Assembly: GCA_020639295.1 (NCBI GenBank)
Contig: JACKGY010000003.1
Coordinates: 744,001 to 808,000 of the forward strand
Reading direction: 5' to 3'
DNA from: Planctomycetota bacterium
Lineage (GTDB): Bacteria; Planctomycetota; GCA-002687715; DRQF01
DNA length: 64,000 bases
Part shown: one piece after another, positions 1-8,621 of the stretch
How positions within the stretch are numbered: position 1 is the stretch's first letter
Layout: the number at the start of each line of letters is the position of its first letter
Program-made: the position numbers and the translations under genes
The notes under the pieces: generated by a model
What the model was told of the DNA's origin: nothing
The model's input: only the letters and a program-made list of their open reading frames with translations
Databases searched by the model: none

Positions 1-541
1 TGATCGAGGCATGGCTGCCGCTCTCCTCCGAGGCGATCAGGGTCAGCGGGTGGAGGTTGCGATCGACGAACTCGTTGATCTTGATGTCCATGTCGAGCTT
101 GCCGTCTTCCTTGACGAAGACGGTGCGCGACCGGAACCGATAGCCCTCGGCTTCGCCGTCCCGATCGGGCTCGAGCGAGGTCTCGCGCCAGCCGACGCGC
201 TTGCCCCGGTAGAACAGGAAGTAGTACTCGTTGCGGTCCTCGTAGCGGCCGAGGTTGACGCTGTTGGCGAGCGCCTTCTTCTCGACCTCGCGGCGCTCGG
301 CCCGGACGATCTCCTTGACCAGGCGCTTGGGGAAGACCATCTCGCCGCCGCGGAAGAGGATGGTGACCTCGCTGTCGGTCTCCTCGACCACGTGGCCGAC
401 GATCTCCTGGCCGTTCCGCAGGTGGACGACGTCGTACTCGGTCTTGTCCTGGGTCCCCTCCTGGGCCCGGACCGCTCCGGCGAGGAGCGCCAGGGCGGCG
501 CAGAGAAGGACGATGGGGAAACTGCGGCACGTGGGTCGCAT
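1..541 (-). CDS. exported protein of unknown function, C-terminus cut by window edge
   Basis: The reading frame starts at the ATG at 541 on the minus strand and stays open to base 1, so only the first 180 or so residues are present. The N-terminus is a clear signal peptide (MRPTC, hydrophobic core, then VRA-Q at about residue 26), so the protein is exported. The mature part begins with a small strand-rich stretch (YDVVHLRNGQEIVGHVVEE), typical of short beta-barrel segments that open many exported planctomycete-like proteins, followed by charged sequence. A GGAG lies about 9 nt upstream of the ATG. It is divergent from the parvulin gene at 749. I do not recognise a family; the function is unknown. 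Confidence 0.75.
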   Translation of the reverse strand, partial: MRPTCRSFPIVLLCAALALLAGAVRAQEGTQDKTEYDVVHLRNGQEIVGHVVEETDSEVTILFRGGEMVFPKRLVKEIVRAERREVEKKALANSVNLGRYEDRNEYYFLFYRGKRVGWRETSLEPDRDGEAEGYRFRSRTVFVKEDGKLDMDIKINEFVDRNLHPLTLIASEESGSHASI

Positions 542-673
542 GGGCCTGGACTCCGTAAACTCCCTCGACGCCCTCTCTATCGGGAGGATCCGGGAACGAG
601 ATGAGTAAAAACCCGGCGGACTTTGCCACCCCCGGCGGGCTCCGCCCCGTCTGAGGAGCTGATCGGCGCCTCG

Positions 674-702
674 TTTACGGCGGCGCCGCCGCTTCGTATC
701 CT
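674..702 (+). promoter_or_regulatory. putative sigma70-type promoter of the parvulin gene
   Basis: TTTACG (674-679) and TATCCT (697-702) are separated by 17 bp and lie about 47 nt before the ATG at 749. Each box matches four of six consensus positions. Read by eye only. Confidence 0.4.
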
Positions 703-748
703 GTCCTTCGCCCGCCGCGGGGCGCCGATATCGACGAGAGAACATTCC

Positions 749-2161
749 ATGCAGCGAACTCGACCAGGCCTCCTCCTTCTCTGCCTCGGCCTGCTGGCCG
801 GCCTCCTGGCCGCCCAGGGGGAAGAACCCGCCCGCAAGCTCCGCGAGGGCCTCCTGCCGCCCGCCGGCGCGGTGGCGGTGATCGACGGCATCACCATCGA
901 CCGCAAGGAGTTCGTGGACGGCTTCTACCACCGCTTCAGCAAGCACCTGACCGGCAAGGAGGCGCTCGAGAACCTGATCTCCCAGCGGATCATCGAGCTG
1001 CAGATGAAGGCCCGTGACGTCGCCGTCACCCGCGAGGACGCCGTCGCCGAGTACGACCGCCTGGACGCCCTGGTCAAGGAACAGTCCAAGAACGCGACCG
1101 ACCTCGCCACCGAGATGCGCAAGAAGGGCATGGGCCGGGAACAGATGCTCGACCTGCTGCGCTTCCGCCTGGCGCTGGCGAAGCTCGCCGCCCAGGACTT
1201 CGGCAAGGCCAGCGCCGACAACATCGAGCAGCAGCAGTGGCTGAAGGCCAAGCGGGCCGACGCCCGGGTCGAGATGGACGAGGCCAAGCTCCCCGAGAAC
1301 GCGGCCGCCCGGGTCGGCGAGGACTTCGTCACCCGCGAGGAGTTCGCCGGGGCCCTGATCCAGCTCCTCGCCCCCGACGAGTCGGTGAAGATGATCGAGG
1401 CCCACATGCAGGCGAAGATCGCCGAGCGACTCTGCGCCGAGCACGAGATCCGGATCACCGGCGAGGACGTCCGCGACCACTACAAGAAGGTACGCGAGGA
1501 CTTCGAGAGCGATCCCCGTTACCAGGGGGTCGCCTTCGCCGACTTCATCAAGGAGCGCTTCGGGATGGACCCCGAGGCCCACCGCGGCAGCGCCAGCTTC
1601 CGCCGCGAGGTCTGCCTGGCGCGGCTCGGCGACCAGCTGGTCGGCGAGGAGCAGACCGCCCGCCTCTACAAGGACCACGAGCGTGAGTTCGGGCCCATCT
1701 TCGAGCTTCGTCACCTCATCATCCGTGGTTCGGACGATCCGGAGTTCAAAGGCAAGATCCGCAGCCTGGCGGAGGCCCGGAAGGTCGCCGACGACGTCTG
1801 GAGTCGCCTCGACGGGGCCAGCATGACCTTCGAGGAGGCCGCGAGCCTGTTCAGCGAGGACGCCCGATCCAAGTTCAAGAAGGGTGAATGGGACTCCTTC
1901 ACCCCGGCCCAGCTCGACGAGGTCGAGGGCGGGGCCAGCATCCTCGAACTCAAGGTCGGCGAGTTCAGCAAGCCCCTGCTCTATGCCGGCGGCTATCGCA
2001 TCGTCAAACTCGAGCAGAAGCTGCCGGTGCCGCCGCTGTCGCCCAAGATCGCCGCCGCATTGCGCAAGTCGCAGGCCTCCGCGCTCTTCGCCGAGGCCTG
2101 GAAGAAGTCGCGCCGCGGCTACGACCTGGAACGGCTCCTGCCCGCTGGAGAGGACCGGTGA
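749..2161 (+). CDS. exported parvulin-type peptidyl-prolyl isomerase (SurA/PrsA-like)
   Basis: This 470-residue protein has a signal peptide (hydrophobic core, LLAA-Q, cleavage near residue 22) and a C-terminal parvulin (PpiC rotamase) domain at roughly residues 318-435. That domain opens with FELRHLIIRG and contains FEEAASLFSEDARSKFKKGEW and a GEFSKPLLYAGGYRIVKLE ending, the usual parvulin order. The N-terminal 300 residues are helix-rich and charged, like the chaperone part of SurA/PrsA proteins. It probably assists folding of exported proteins in the periplasm. The ATG at 749 was chosen because the signal peptide starts there; upstream in-frame codons give no sensible leader. Its stop overlaps the GTG start of the aldolase gene by 4 bp. 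The fold class is confident; the exact orthologue (SurA versus PrsA) is not. Confidence 0.8.
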   Translation: MQRTRPGLLLLCLGLLAGLLAAQGEEPARKLREGLLPPAGAVAVIDGITIDRKEFVDGFYHRFSKHLTGKEALENLISQRIIELQMKARDVAVTREDAVAEYDRLDALVKEQSKNATDLATEMRKKGMGREQMLDLLRFRLALAKLAAQDFGKASADNIEQQQWLKAKRADARVEMDEAKLPENAAARVGEDFVTREEFAGALIQLLAPDESVKMIEAHMQAKIAERLCAEHEIRITGEDVRDHYKKVREDFESDPRYQGVAFADFIKERFGMDPEAHRGSASFRREVCLARLGDQLVGEEQTARLYKDHEREFGPIFELRHLIIRGSDDPEFKGKIRSLAEARKVADDVWSRLDGASMTFEEAASLFSEDARSKFKKGEWDSFTPAQLDEVEGGASILELKVGEFSKPLLYAGGYRIVKLEQKLPVPPLSPKIAAALRKSQASALFAEAWKKSRRGYDLERLLPAGEDR

Positions 2162-2868
2162 CCGCCGAATCGCCCGAGATCACCATCGCCCGGTTGAAGC
2201 GCGAGATCGTCGCCGCCTGCCACCGGATGTACGCCCAGCACTTCATCGTCGCCACCGACGGCAACGTCTCGGTGCGGATCGCCGAGGACGAGCTGATGAT
2301 CACGCGCAGCGGCATCTGCAAGGGCGAGATGACCGAGGCCGACGTGATCACCGTCGACTTCGAGGGTCGGGTCCTCGAGGGCGACGGCCGGCCCTCGTCC
2401 GAGACCTTCATGCACATCGCCGCCTACGAGGAGCGACCGGACATCGCCGCCATCGTGCACGCCCATCCGCCGACCGCGGTGGCCTTCACCATCGCCGGCG
2501 TCTCGCTGGCACAGTGCGTCATTCCCGAGGTCGTGCTGACGATGGGCACCGTCCCCACCGTCCCCTACACGACGCCGACCACGAAGGACGTGCCCCTGGC
2601 CGTCCGCGCCGTCATCCGCCACGCCGACGCACTGATGCTCGAGCGCCATGGCGCGGTCTGCGTCGGCCTCAGTCCCAAGGACGCCTTCTTCAAGCTGGAG
2701 AAGCTCGAGCACGCCGCTCACGTCACCTGGCTCGCCCAGCAGCTCGGACAGGTCCAGCTCCTCCCGCCGGACGAGGTCCGCCGGCTCCTGGCGCTGCGCT
2801 CGAAGTTCGACCTGGCCGGTCGCAACCCGCTCGCCAACGACTGCATCGCCGAGCTCTTCGACTCCTGA
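2158..2868 (+). CDS. class II aldolase/adducin family protein
   Basis: The 236-residue protein matches the zinc-dependent class II aldolase fold (fuculose- or ribulose-phosphate aldolases and methylthioribulose-1-phosphate dehydratase). Visible features are TDGNVSVR near the start, the phosphate-binding ITRSGICKGEM, the SSETFMH segment carrying the catalytic Glu, the metal-binding HAHPPTAVAF pair of His, and a third His in LERHGAVCVG. It should bind a divalent metal and cleave or dehydrate a phosphorylated sugar, but the substrate cannot be read from sequence. The GTG start overlaps the preceding stop codon (GTGA, 2158-2161), indicating translational coupling. The neighbouring parvulin and methyltransferase do not point to a pathway. 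Confidence 0.85.
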   Translation: MTAESPEITIARLKREIVAACHRMYAQHFIVATDGNVSVRIAEDELMITRSGICKGEMTEADVITVDFEGRVLEGDGRPSSETFMHIAAYEERPDIAAIVHAHPPTAVAFTIAGVSLAQCVIPEVVLTMGTVPTVPYTTPTTKDVPLAVRAVIRHADALMLERHGAVCVGLSPKDAFFKLEKLEHAAHVTWLAQQLGQVQLLPPDEVRRLLALRSKFDLAGRNPLANDCIAELFDS

Positions 2869-2881
2869 GGGAAGGCCGACC

Positions 2882-3955
2882 ATGGAACTGGCCCGTCGTC
2901 ATCTCGGCAAGCTGCATCTCGGGGTCGAGATCGGCGCCTCGACGCTCAATCCCTTCGAGGGCATCCGCGCCTACAACGTCGACTACGTCGACACCGACGT
3001 GTTCAAGAAGGCGCAGCACACCTACGGCGGCGGCGCGGCGCGGATCGACGTGGTCGCTTCGGCCGACGCCATGCCCTTCCGCGACGGTAGCCTCGAGTTC
3101 GTCCTCGCCAGCCACGTTCTCGAGCACATGGTCGACACGATCAAGGCCCTGCGGGAATGGGACCGCGTGCTCGCGGTCGGCGGGATCGCCTTCCTGATCG
3201 TCCCGCACAAGGAGCGCACCTTCGATGCGCCGCGGCCGCGGACGCCCTTCTCCCACCTCCTCGCGGACCACGCCGAAGGCATGACCATCGCCCGTGATCC
3301 CCAGGTGCCGAGCAGCCACTACCACTGCTGGATCACCGAGGACGGGGTCGAGATCGTCACCGAGCTGAACCGGTTGGGCGCGCTCGACTGGGAGATCCTC
3401 GATCTGGAAGACGTCGACAGCAAGGTCGGCAACGGCTTCACCATCGTGGCCCGCAAGCGCTCGATCGTCACCACGCCATCGAGCCCGGCGACGGAACCCG
3501 TGGCCTTCTGGCAGTGGACGCTCGATCTCCCCTTCCAGGTCATCGGTCGGACCTTGCAGACGATCGTCCCGGGAAGCGAGATGATCGCGCCGGTCGGCCT
3601 ACCGGCCGGCAGCTATCGGGTCCTGCCGGTCCACGCGGGCTTTCCGCCCCGCGCCGGCGAGGCCCGTCGCATCGCCATCGGCGACCCGCTCGATCGACCG
3701 GACATAAAGGGGGTCGAGATCGTCGGCCATGAGGCCCTGCTGCACGGCACTGGCCTCGGCCCCACGACCTGGTTGGAGGCCCTCTTCCCGAACGGCCAGA
3801 TCCACTGCCGCCTGCCCCTCTGGCGCGACGGGCGCCTGGTGATCGACCTGACCGGCATGCAGATGCCGCCCGAGGGCATCCTGGTCACGCCGGTCAACCC
3901 GGAACCGGGCGGTGGCCGCGGCGAACAGCGCCGCCTCGGCCCGCCCTTCGCCTGA
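2882..3955 (+). CDS. class I SAM-dependent methyltransferase with extra C-terminal domain
   Basis: This is a 357-residue protein. Residues 1-170 look like a Methyltransf_11-type domain: a degenerate SAM loop VEIGAST (15-21), an acidic strand end DYVDTDVF, DAMPFRDGSLEFVLASHVLEH (motifs around 63-82), and GGIAFLIVPHKERTFD. Residues from about 185 to the end (FWQWTLDLPFQVIG through ILVTPVNPEP) are a separate, strand-rich segment that I do not recognise. The usual GxGxG is replaced by GAST, which is seen in some methyltransferase subfamilies. The gene starts 13 nt after the aldolase stop and is probably in the same transcript. The substrate is unknown. Confidence 0.7.
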   Translation: MELARRHLGKLHLGVEIGASTLNPFEGIRAYNVDYVDTDVFKKAQHTYGGGAARIDVVASADAMPFRDGSLEFVLASHVLEHMVDTIKALREWDRVLAVGGIAFLIVPHKERTFDAPRPRTPFSHLLADHAEGMTIARDPQVPSSHYHCWITEDGVEIVTELNRLGALDWEILDLEDVDSKVGNGFTIVARKRSIVTTPSSPATEPVAFWQWTLDLPFQVIGRTLQTIVPGSEMIAPVGLPAGSYRVLPVHAGFPPRAGEARRIAIGDPLDRPDIKGVEIVGHEALLHGTGLGPTTWLEALFPNGQIHCRLPLWRDGRLVIDLTGMQMPPEGILVTPVNPEPGGGRGEQRRLGPPFA

Positions 3956-3972
3956 GCGACGGCGATCGTCGC
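3956..3972. terminator. weak hairpin between convergent genes
   Basis: GCGACG (3956-3961) pairs with CGTCGC (3967-3972) around a 5-nt loop, in the 43-bp gap between convergent stops. There is no T-tract. It is a plausible but weak terminator. Confidence 0.25.
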
Positions 3973-3998
3973 GACCGACGCGCGCTCGCCTACCCGAC

Positions 3999-4952
3999 TC
4001 AGTCGGCGCGGGTGGCCGCGGGCAGATGCAGATAGAGGGCGAGGAGCTCGCGCCGGACGTCCGCGCGCCAGGCACCGGCGTCGTAGCCGCGCTTCTCGAG
4101 TCCGCGATCCGAGGCATTGTCCAGCGCGTACCAGTAGTAGCGCACGGCGCGCACCGGGTCGTGCAGCCGGGCCGCGCAGCGAGCGAGGCCGGCGGCGATC
4201 TCCCAGTCTCCGGCGGCGAAGGCCTCGGCCTGCTCCCAGCCTCTCTTGGCGGCCTCCCAGTCCTGGTCCGCGGAGGAGGACTGCGCCCGTCGCTCGAGGA
4301 TACGGTTGTGGAGCACCCGCAGGGTGAGATCGTAGCGGTGGAGTTCCATCGCCGGCAGCAGCAGCGCTTCGGCCTCGCCGTCGCGCCCGGCATCCACCAG
4401 CAATGCCGCCAGGGCGGCGAGCGCCGGTTCGTAGTTCGGCTCGAGATCCAGGGCGCGGCGGTACTCCCGCTCGGCCTCGTCCATCCGCCCCGACGCGGCC
4501 TGCATGGCGGCCAGGGTCGCGGCCGGCGCACCGGCACCGATGCTCTCGTCGCCGACCATGCCGTCGAGCGTGGCCAGGGCCTCGTCGCGCTGCCCCGCGT
4601 CCCAGAGCAGGCGCGCGCGCGCGAGCCGCGCCCGGGCGGCTCCGGTCGGCATCAGCGCCGCCTGATCGTAGGCCTCGAGGGCCTGGCGCAGCAGCGCCTC
4701 GCGATCGGCCGCCTCCGCCTTCAGGAAGAGCTCGTGGTAGCAGAGCGCGAGGTTGTACCAGATCCGATGATCCTGGGGGTCGTCGGCCAGGGCCGCGTGA
4801 TACTCGCGGATCGCCTCGTGGAAGTCGCCGTCGTCGAAGCGATCGACGCCACGCATGTAGGAGTTCTTGACCACGACGCCGTCCGAGCCGCAGCCGGCGA
4901 GGGCGCCGAGCAGGACGAGCACGAGGACTTGCTGCAGGCGATCAGTAGCCAT
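3999..4952 (-). CDS. TPR-repeat lipoprotein, last gene of the Mla-like operon
   Basis: The 317-residue protein begins with a lipoprotein signal (LLGALAGC, lipid-accepting Cys21, followed by GSDG). It then carries tetratricopeptide repeats: FDDGDFHEAIREYHAALADDPQDHRIWYNLALCYHE is a textbook repeat, and further repeats lie around residues 80-115, 150-190 and 190-220. It should be anchored to a membrane facing the periplasm and act as a protein-interaction scaffold. Its ATG lies inside the end of the mlaD-like gene (11-nt overlap, 4942-4952), so it is translationally coupled to the lipid-transport genes. It may be an accessory or outer-membrane partner of that transporter. That role is inferred from position only. 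Confidence 0.8.
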   Translation of the reverse strand: MATDRLQQVLVLVLLGALAGCGSDGVVVKNSYMRGVDRFDDGDFHEAIREYHAALADDPQDHRIWYNLALCYHELFLKAEAADREALLRQALEAYDQAALMPTGAARARLARARLLWDAGQRDEALATLDGMVGDESIGAGAPAATLAAMQAASGRMDEAEREYRRALDLEPNYEPALAALAALLVDAGRDGEAEALLLPAMELHRYDLTLRVLHNRILERRAQSSSADQDWEAAKRGWEQAEAFAAGDWEIAAGLARCAARLHDPVRAVRYYWYALDNASDRGLEKRGYDAGAWRADVRRELLALYLHLPAATRAD

Positions 4953-6069
4953 AGCGCTTCGGCTTTCCGCTCTGGATGTTCTTCAGGTCGTTCTTCGGGT
5001 CGGGTACGGCGGGCTGGGCCACGCCGGGGCCACCCCAGATGATCTGGGAGGGATCGGCCCGCAGGGCCTGGATGGTCAGGGTCAGCTCCTGCATGGTGAC
5101 CCGCATGTCGTAGAGCAGCCCGGCGATGTCCTTGTTGCGAACGGTCTCGTCGATGCCCTGCATCATGGTGTCGGCCTGGGCGAGACTGTGCTCGAGCTGG
5201 TCGAAGAGCCTGGGCAAGCGCTCCCGGGTGGTGTCGAGGATGCCGTTCAGCTTCGGGTCGGCCTCGTCGAGGATGTCGCGGATCTTGGCCAGGGTCGCGC
5301 TGCCGTCGTCGAGCAGGCCCTGGACCTTCTCGAAGGTGCGATCGACGTTGCCCTTGATGTCGGGATAGTCCTGGTTGAGCTGGGCCAGCAAGTCACCACC
5401 CTCGCGCGCCGCGCGGTTGGCGTTGGCCAGGAGGCCGTTGGGGTCGTCCAGCTCCTTGTTGATCCGCCCGACCGTGTCGCGGAGGTCGGCGATCAGGCCC
5501 TGGGCGTTGTTGAGCAGGTTGGCCAGGCTGTCCGCGTTCTGGGGCGACAGGAAGTTGTTGTTGAGGTTGTCGATCAGGGTGCCGGCCTTGCCCAGCACGC
5601 CCTCGGGCCCGCTGACCTCGTCCTTCATGTCGGAGAGGATCGTGCCCCAGTCGGAGAAGGGCTCGGTCTCGATCGTGATCGCATCGCCCTGGGCGACCAG
5701 CTGGGGGCCGTCGAGCACCGGCACGATCTCGACGAAGCGATCACCGAGGAAGGACTCCTGCTTGATCCGGGCCTTGGTGTTGGCGCGGCATTCGGCGGCG
5801 AACTCGGATTCCATCTCCATGGTCACGCGGATGTGCAGCCGCCCGTCCTTCGCGACGCGTTCCATGCCGACCACCTGACCGACCTCGATGCCGCTGGCGG
5901 CGACCTTGGCCCGCATCTTCAGGAGGGCGACGTTGTCGAACTCCGCGACCCAGGTGACCTTGTTGCCGGCGAGGAAGGTGTCCTGCGTCGACTTCAAAGC
6001 GACGAGCACCAGGACGGCCAGGGCCGCGAGGATGAAGATGCCGGTGACGAACTCGGACTTTCGAATCAT
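4942..6069 (-). CDS. mlaD: MlaD-family (MCE domain) lipid-binding protein
   Basis: This 375-residue protein has an N-terminal membrane anchor (MIRKSEFVTGIFILAALAVL, about 8-28). A single MCE domain follows at about 35-120, including ASGIEVGQVVGMERV and a FVEIVPVL strand. A long helical tail (about 150-340), rich in heptad-like Leu/Asn, resembles MlaD/PqiB/Ttg2-type proteins that form hexameric lipid tunnels. It lies directly downstream of the ATPase and permease genes with a 20-bp gap, the standard mlaEFD order. Known members carry phospholipids between inner and outer membranes. The tail is longer than in E. coli MlaD (183 aa), as in many non-proteobacterial MCE proteins. The symbol reflects family membership, not proven orthology. 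Confidence 0.85.
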   Translation of the reverse strand: MIRKSEFVTGIFILAALAVLVLVALKSTQDTFLAGNKVTWVAEFDNVALLKMRAKVAASGIEVGQVVGMERVAKDGRLHIRVTMEMESEFAAECRANTKARIKQESFLGDRFVEIVPVLDGPQLVAQGDAITIETEPFSDWGTILSDMKDEVSGPEGVLGKAGTLIDNLNNNFLSPQNADSLANLLNNAQGLIADLRDTVGRINKELDDPNGLLANANRAAREGGDLLAQLNQDYPDIKGNVDRTFEKVQGLLDDGSATLAKIRDILDEADPKLNGILDTTRERLPRLFDQLEHSLAQADTMMQGIDETVRNKDIAGLLYDMRVTMQELTLTIQALRADPSQIIWGGPGVAQPAVPDPKNDLKNIQSGKPKRYGY

Positions 6070-6089
6070 GGGGCGAACCTTTCAGCGCC

Positions 6090-6890
6090 TCAGATCAGGA
6101 GGTCGTTGACGAATCTCTGATAGGACTCGTCGTCGGTCTGAGCGGCCTCGATGTGGCCATTGACGAAATTCACGATCTTCGGGTCGGTGGAGTTGAGGAG
6201 ATCGTCGAGCGTGCCGTAGAGGATGACCTTGCCCTTGTCGAGCATGACCACCTTGTCGGCGATGCGCCTGACGCTCTCCATCACGTGGGTCACGACCACG
6301 TTGGTCATGCCCATCTTGGTCTTCAGGTCGTTGATCAGCTCGTCGATCACCGCGGTGGCGATCGGATCGAGGCCGGCGGACGGCTCGTCGTAGAAGACGA
6401 TCTTCGGATCGAGCGCGATGGCGCGGGCGAGGCCGGCCCGCTTCTGCATGCCACCCGAGATCTCGGCCGGCAGCCGGTCCTTGGCGTGGAGGAGCCCGAC
6501 CTGCTCCAGCTTCACCTTGACCATGATGTCGATGGTCTCGGCCGCCTGTTTGGTGTGGAAGCCGATCGGCAGGCCCACGTTCTGACCGACGGTCATCGAG
6601 TTCAGCAGCGCCCCCGACTGGAACAGCACTCCGAACTTGCGCCGGACCTTGTTCATGTCGCGTTCGGAGAGGCCGACGATGTCGGTGCCGTCGATCTTGA
6701 CCTTGCCCCGGGTGGCCGGGTGGGCGCCGATCATCACCTTGAGGAGGGTCGACTTGCCGCCGCCCGAACCGCCCAGGATGCACAGGGTCTCGCCCTTCTT
6801 GACCTCGAAGGAGATGCCCCGCAGCACGTCGACGGTCTTGCCGTCGTTGGTGAACGATTTCCAGACGTCCTCGACCTCGATGATCGCCAC
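6090..6890 (-). CDS. mlaF: MlaF-like ABC transporter ATPase
   Basis: The 266-residue ABC ATPase has Walker A GGSGGGKST (about 40-48), a Q-loop in VLFQSGALLNSMTVGQNV, a signature in EISGGMQKRAGLARAIA, and Walker B IVFYDEPSAGLDP followed by VVVTHVMESVRRIAD. The GMQKR signature and the SGAL-SMTV Q-loop region are typical of the MlaF/Ttg2A/TrnL (MCE-associated) subfamily rather than of generic importers. It should energise the neighbouring permease and MlaD-like protein for phospholipid transport at the inner membrane. All catalytic motifs are intact. Confidence 0.92.
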   Translation of the reverse strand: MAIIEVEDVWKSFTNDGKTVDVLRGISFEVKKGETLCILGGSGGGKSTLLKVMIGAHPATRGKVKIDGTDIVGLSERDMNKVRRKFGVLFQSGALLNSMTVGQNVGLPIGFHTKQAAETIDIMVKVKLEQVGLLHAKDRLPAEISGGMQKRAGLARAIALDPKIVFYDEPSAGLDPIATAVIDELINDLKTKMGMTNVVVTHVMESVRRIADKVVMLDKGKVILYGTLDDLLNSTDPKIVNFVNGHIEAAQTDDESYQRFVNDLLI

Positions 6891-6908
6891 TTCAGTCCTC
6901 CGTCACGC

Positions 6909-7724
6909 TCAGTACAGAGGCGCCATGATCATGGTGATGATCGCGTCGGCGACGATGATCATGACCAGGCACATGACGACCGAGATCATGGTGTTGCGAC
7001 CGACGCCCTCCGGGCCACCCCGGACGCTGAAGGCGTTCTGACAGGAAATCAGGCAGATCACCGCGCCGAACACGAAGGCCTTGACCAACCCGCCCGCGAT
7101 CTCGACCAGCTCGAAGGCGTTGCGGGCGTTGTCGATGTAGGACCAGAAGCCGATGTCGTAGAGCGTGGTGCCGGCGATGAGTCCGCCGATGTTGCCGATC
7201 AGGTAGCTGAAGATCGTCAGACAGGGCAACATCACGCAGATCGCGATGAAGCGGGGAGCCACCAGGTAGCCCACCGGATTGATGCCCATCGTCTTCAGGG
7301 CCAGGACCTCCTCGTTGATCACCATGCTGCCGAGGCCGGCGGTGAAGGCGGCGCCGACGCGACCGGCGAGCACGATGGCGGTCATCAGCGGTCCGAGTTC
7401 GCGGACGACGGCCAGGCAGATCATCGTCGGCACGAAGTTGATCACGCCGTACTTCTTGAACTGGTCGGCGGTGTTGATGACCAGGATGCCGCCCACCAGG
7501 ATCGAGACCAGGCAGGTGATGAAGAGCGAACGGACGCCGATCTGCTGCATGAGCGGAAAGACGAGCTGTCGGAACCTCGTCTTGCCGGTGAAGGGACCGA
7601 CGACGATGAAGTAGAGGGTCTCGAGCAAGAGGCGCGTGATCTGCGTCAGCGACTCGAGTCCACGCACCACCGGTCGGCCGATCGCGGCCACGGGGGACAA
7701 CATGCGTTCCGCCAGCGTCGTCAT
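6909..7724 (-). CDS. mlaE: MlaE-like permease of the lipid transport complex
   Basis: The 271-residue membrane protein has about five to six hydrophobic segments and the MlaE family core (GPLMTAIVLAGRVGAAFTAGLGSM, then ALKTMGINPVGYLVAPRF), which corresponds to the conserved cytoplasmic coupling region. It sits between the STAS gene (7-bp gap) and the ATPase gene (18-bp gap). MlaE proteins form the dimeric transmembrane core on which the MlaD hexamer sits. The N-terminal 45 residues form an amphipathic interface helix region, as in the known structures. Confidence 0.92.
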   Translation of the reverse strand: MTTLAERMLSPVAAIGRPVVRGLESLTQITRLLLETLYFIVVGPFTGKTRFRQLVFPLMQQIGVRSLFITCLVSILVGGILVINTADQFKKYGVINFVPTMICLAVVRELGPLMTAIVLAGRVGAAFTAGLGSMVINEEVLALKTMGINPVGYLVAPRFIAICVMLPCLTIFSYLIGNIGGLIAGTTLYDIGFWSYIDNARNAFELVEIAGGLVKAFVFGAVICLISCQNAFSVRGGPEGVGRNTMISVVMCLVMIIVADAIITMIMAPLY

Positions 7725-7731
7725 GACGGCG

Positions 7732-8046
7732 TCAGTCCTCCTCGACCTGGAAGACGCGCAGCAGCTTCGACATCTGCAGGACGTCGCGCACGCTGTCGCT
7801 GATGGCCACCAGGAAGAACTCGACCTTCTTCTTCTGCGACCACTTCATGCCTTCGATGAGCACGGCGATCCCAGAGCTGTCGATGTAGGACACGTCGGTC
7901 AGCTTGAGCTTCAGCTTGCCCATCTTCTGTTTCAGAGCCTTCTTGATCTCGTCGCGCAGGCGCGGCGAGCTCTCCATGTCGACGTCTCCGCCCACGACCA
8001 GCATGAGACCGTCGGCAATCTCGTTGGCCTCAATCGTCAGACTCAT
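7732..8046 (-). CDS. STAS-domain protein (SpoIIAA/RsbV or MlaB type)
   Basis: The 104-residue single STAS domain (MSLTIEANEIADGLMLVVGGDVD...) carries the DSSG motif at residues 56-59. The Ser in this motif is the phosphorylation site in anti-sigma-factor antagonists. In proteobacterial Mla operons a STAS protein (MlaB) binds and stabilises the ATPase. Here the STAS gene is followed 7 bp later by mlaE and overlaps the RsbW-like kinase gene upstream by 17 bp (8030-8046). It could therefore be an MlaB that has gained phospho-control, or a partner-switch antagonist that merely shares the transcript. The sequence alone does not separate these. Confidence 0.85.
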   Translation of the reverse strand: MSLTIEANEIADGLMLVVGGDVDMESSPRLRDEIKKALKQKMGKLKLKLTDVSYIDSSGIAVLIEGMKWSQKKKVEFFLVAISDSVRDVLQMSKLLRVFQVEED

Positions 8047-8470
8047 CGTTCTTCTTCCCGCTGTTGTTCTTGGTCATCACGAGGGCCATCCTCCCCTCGC
8101 GCTCCGTGCAAGGCACGAACTCGACCGTGTCCATGACCTCGGAGATGAAATGCGTGCCCAGGCCGCCCGGCTTGAGATCGTCCAGGTCGCGCGGCTTGAT
8201 CTTCTCGACGTCCTTCTCCCGGCAGTAGTTGTGCACGGTGATCACGGACTTCTTCTTCGAGTCCTCGAGCTTGACCGAGATGGTCCCCTTGGGGGTGAAC
8301 CAGCTCTGGCCGTGCTTGATGATGTTGGAGCAGGCCTCGTCGATCGCCAGCACGAGCTGGCGCGACTCCTCCGTCCCGAAGCGCCGCTCGAGGGCGGGCG
8401 TGACGAAGCCCCTGATGCACTTCAGGTAGCTGGCGTCGGCCGGTACGCAGGCGGTAAGGACGTGAACCAT
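8030..8470 (-). CDS. RsbW/SpoIIAB-like ATP-binding protein (HATPase_c_2)
   Basis: This 146-residue GHKL-fold protein has an N-box AIDEACSNIIKH (Glu45 and Asn49 positions, needed for Mg-ATP) and a G-box DDLKPGGLGTHFIS. These are the motifs of anti-sigma serine kinases, which phosphorylate STAS partners such as the one encoded just downstream. The C-terminus is a charged tail (KNNSGKKNDESDD). The 17-bp overlap with the STAS gene is the usual arrangement for a kinase-antagonist pair. No sigma factor is in the same operon; the next genes are lipid-transport genes. It is the first gene of the likely six-gene operon. The fold is confident; the target is inferred. Confidence 0.85.
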   Translation of the reverse strand: MVHVLTACVPADASYLKCIRGFVTPALERRFGTEESRQLVLAIDEACSNIIKHGQSWFTPKGTISVKLEDSKKKSVITVHNYCREKDVEKIKPRDLDDLKPGGLGTHFISEVMDTVEFVPCTEREGRMALVMTKNNSGKKNDESDD

Positions 8471-8621
8471 CGAAACACCCTCGTTCGGACCGGCGGCGGC
8501 GAGCCCGTCTCGGGCCCCGGAGCGCGACGCTCCTTCCCGCTGCCTTCGCCCGCACGTTACCGGCTCCTCCGGAGCTTGGCAACAGGGTGCGTGGCAAGGG
8601 TTTGCAGACGTGAGCGGCGAC

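Noticed and set aside
3599..4537. Long opposite-strand frames and other antisense frames across the window, including several over 500 codons
   Set aside because: They are Arg/Pro/Gly/Ala-rich shadows of real genes produced by high G+C, with no family motifs.
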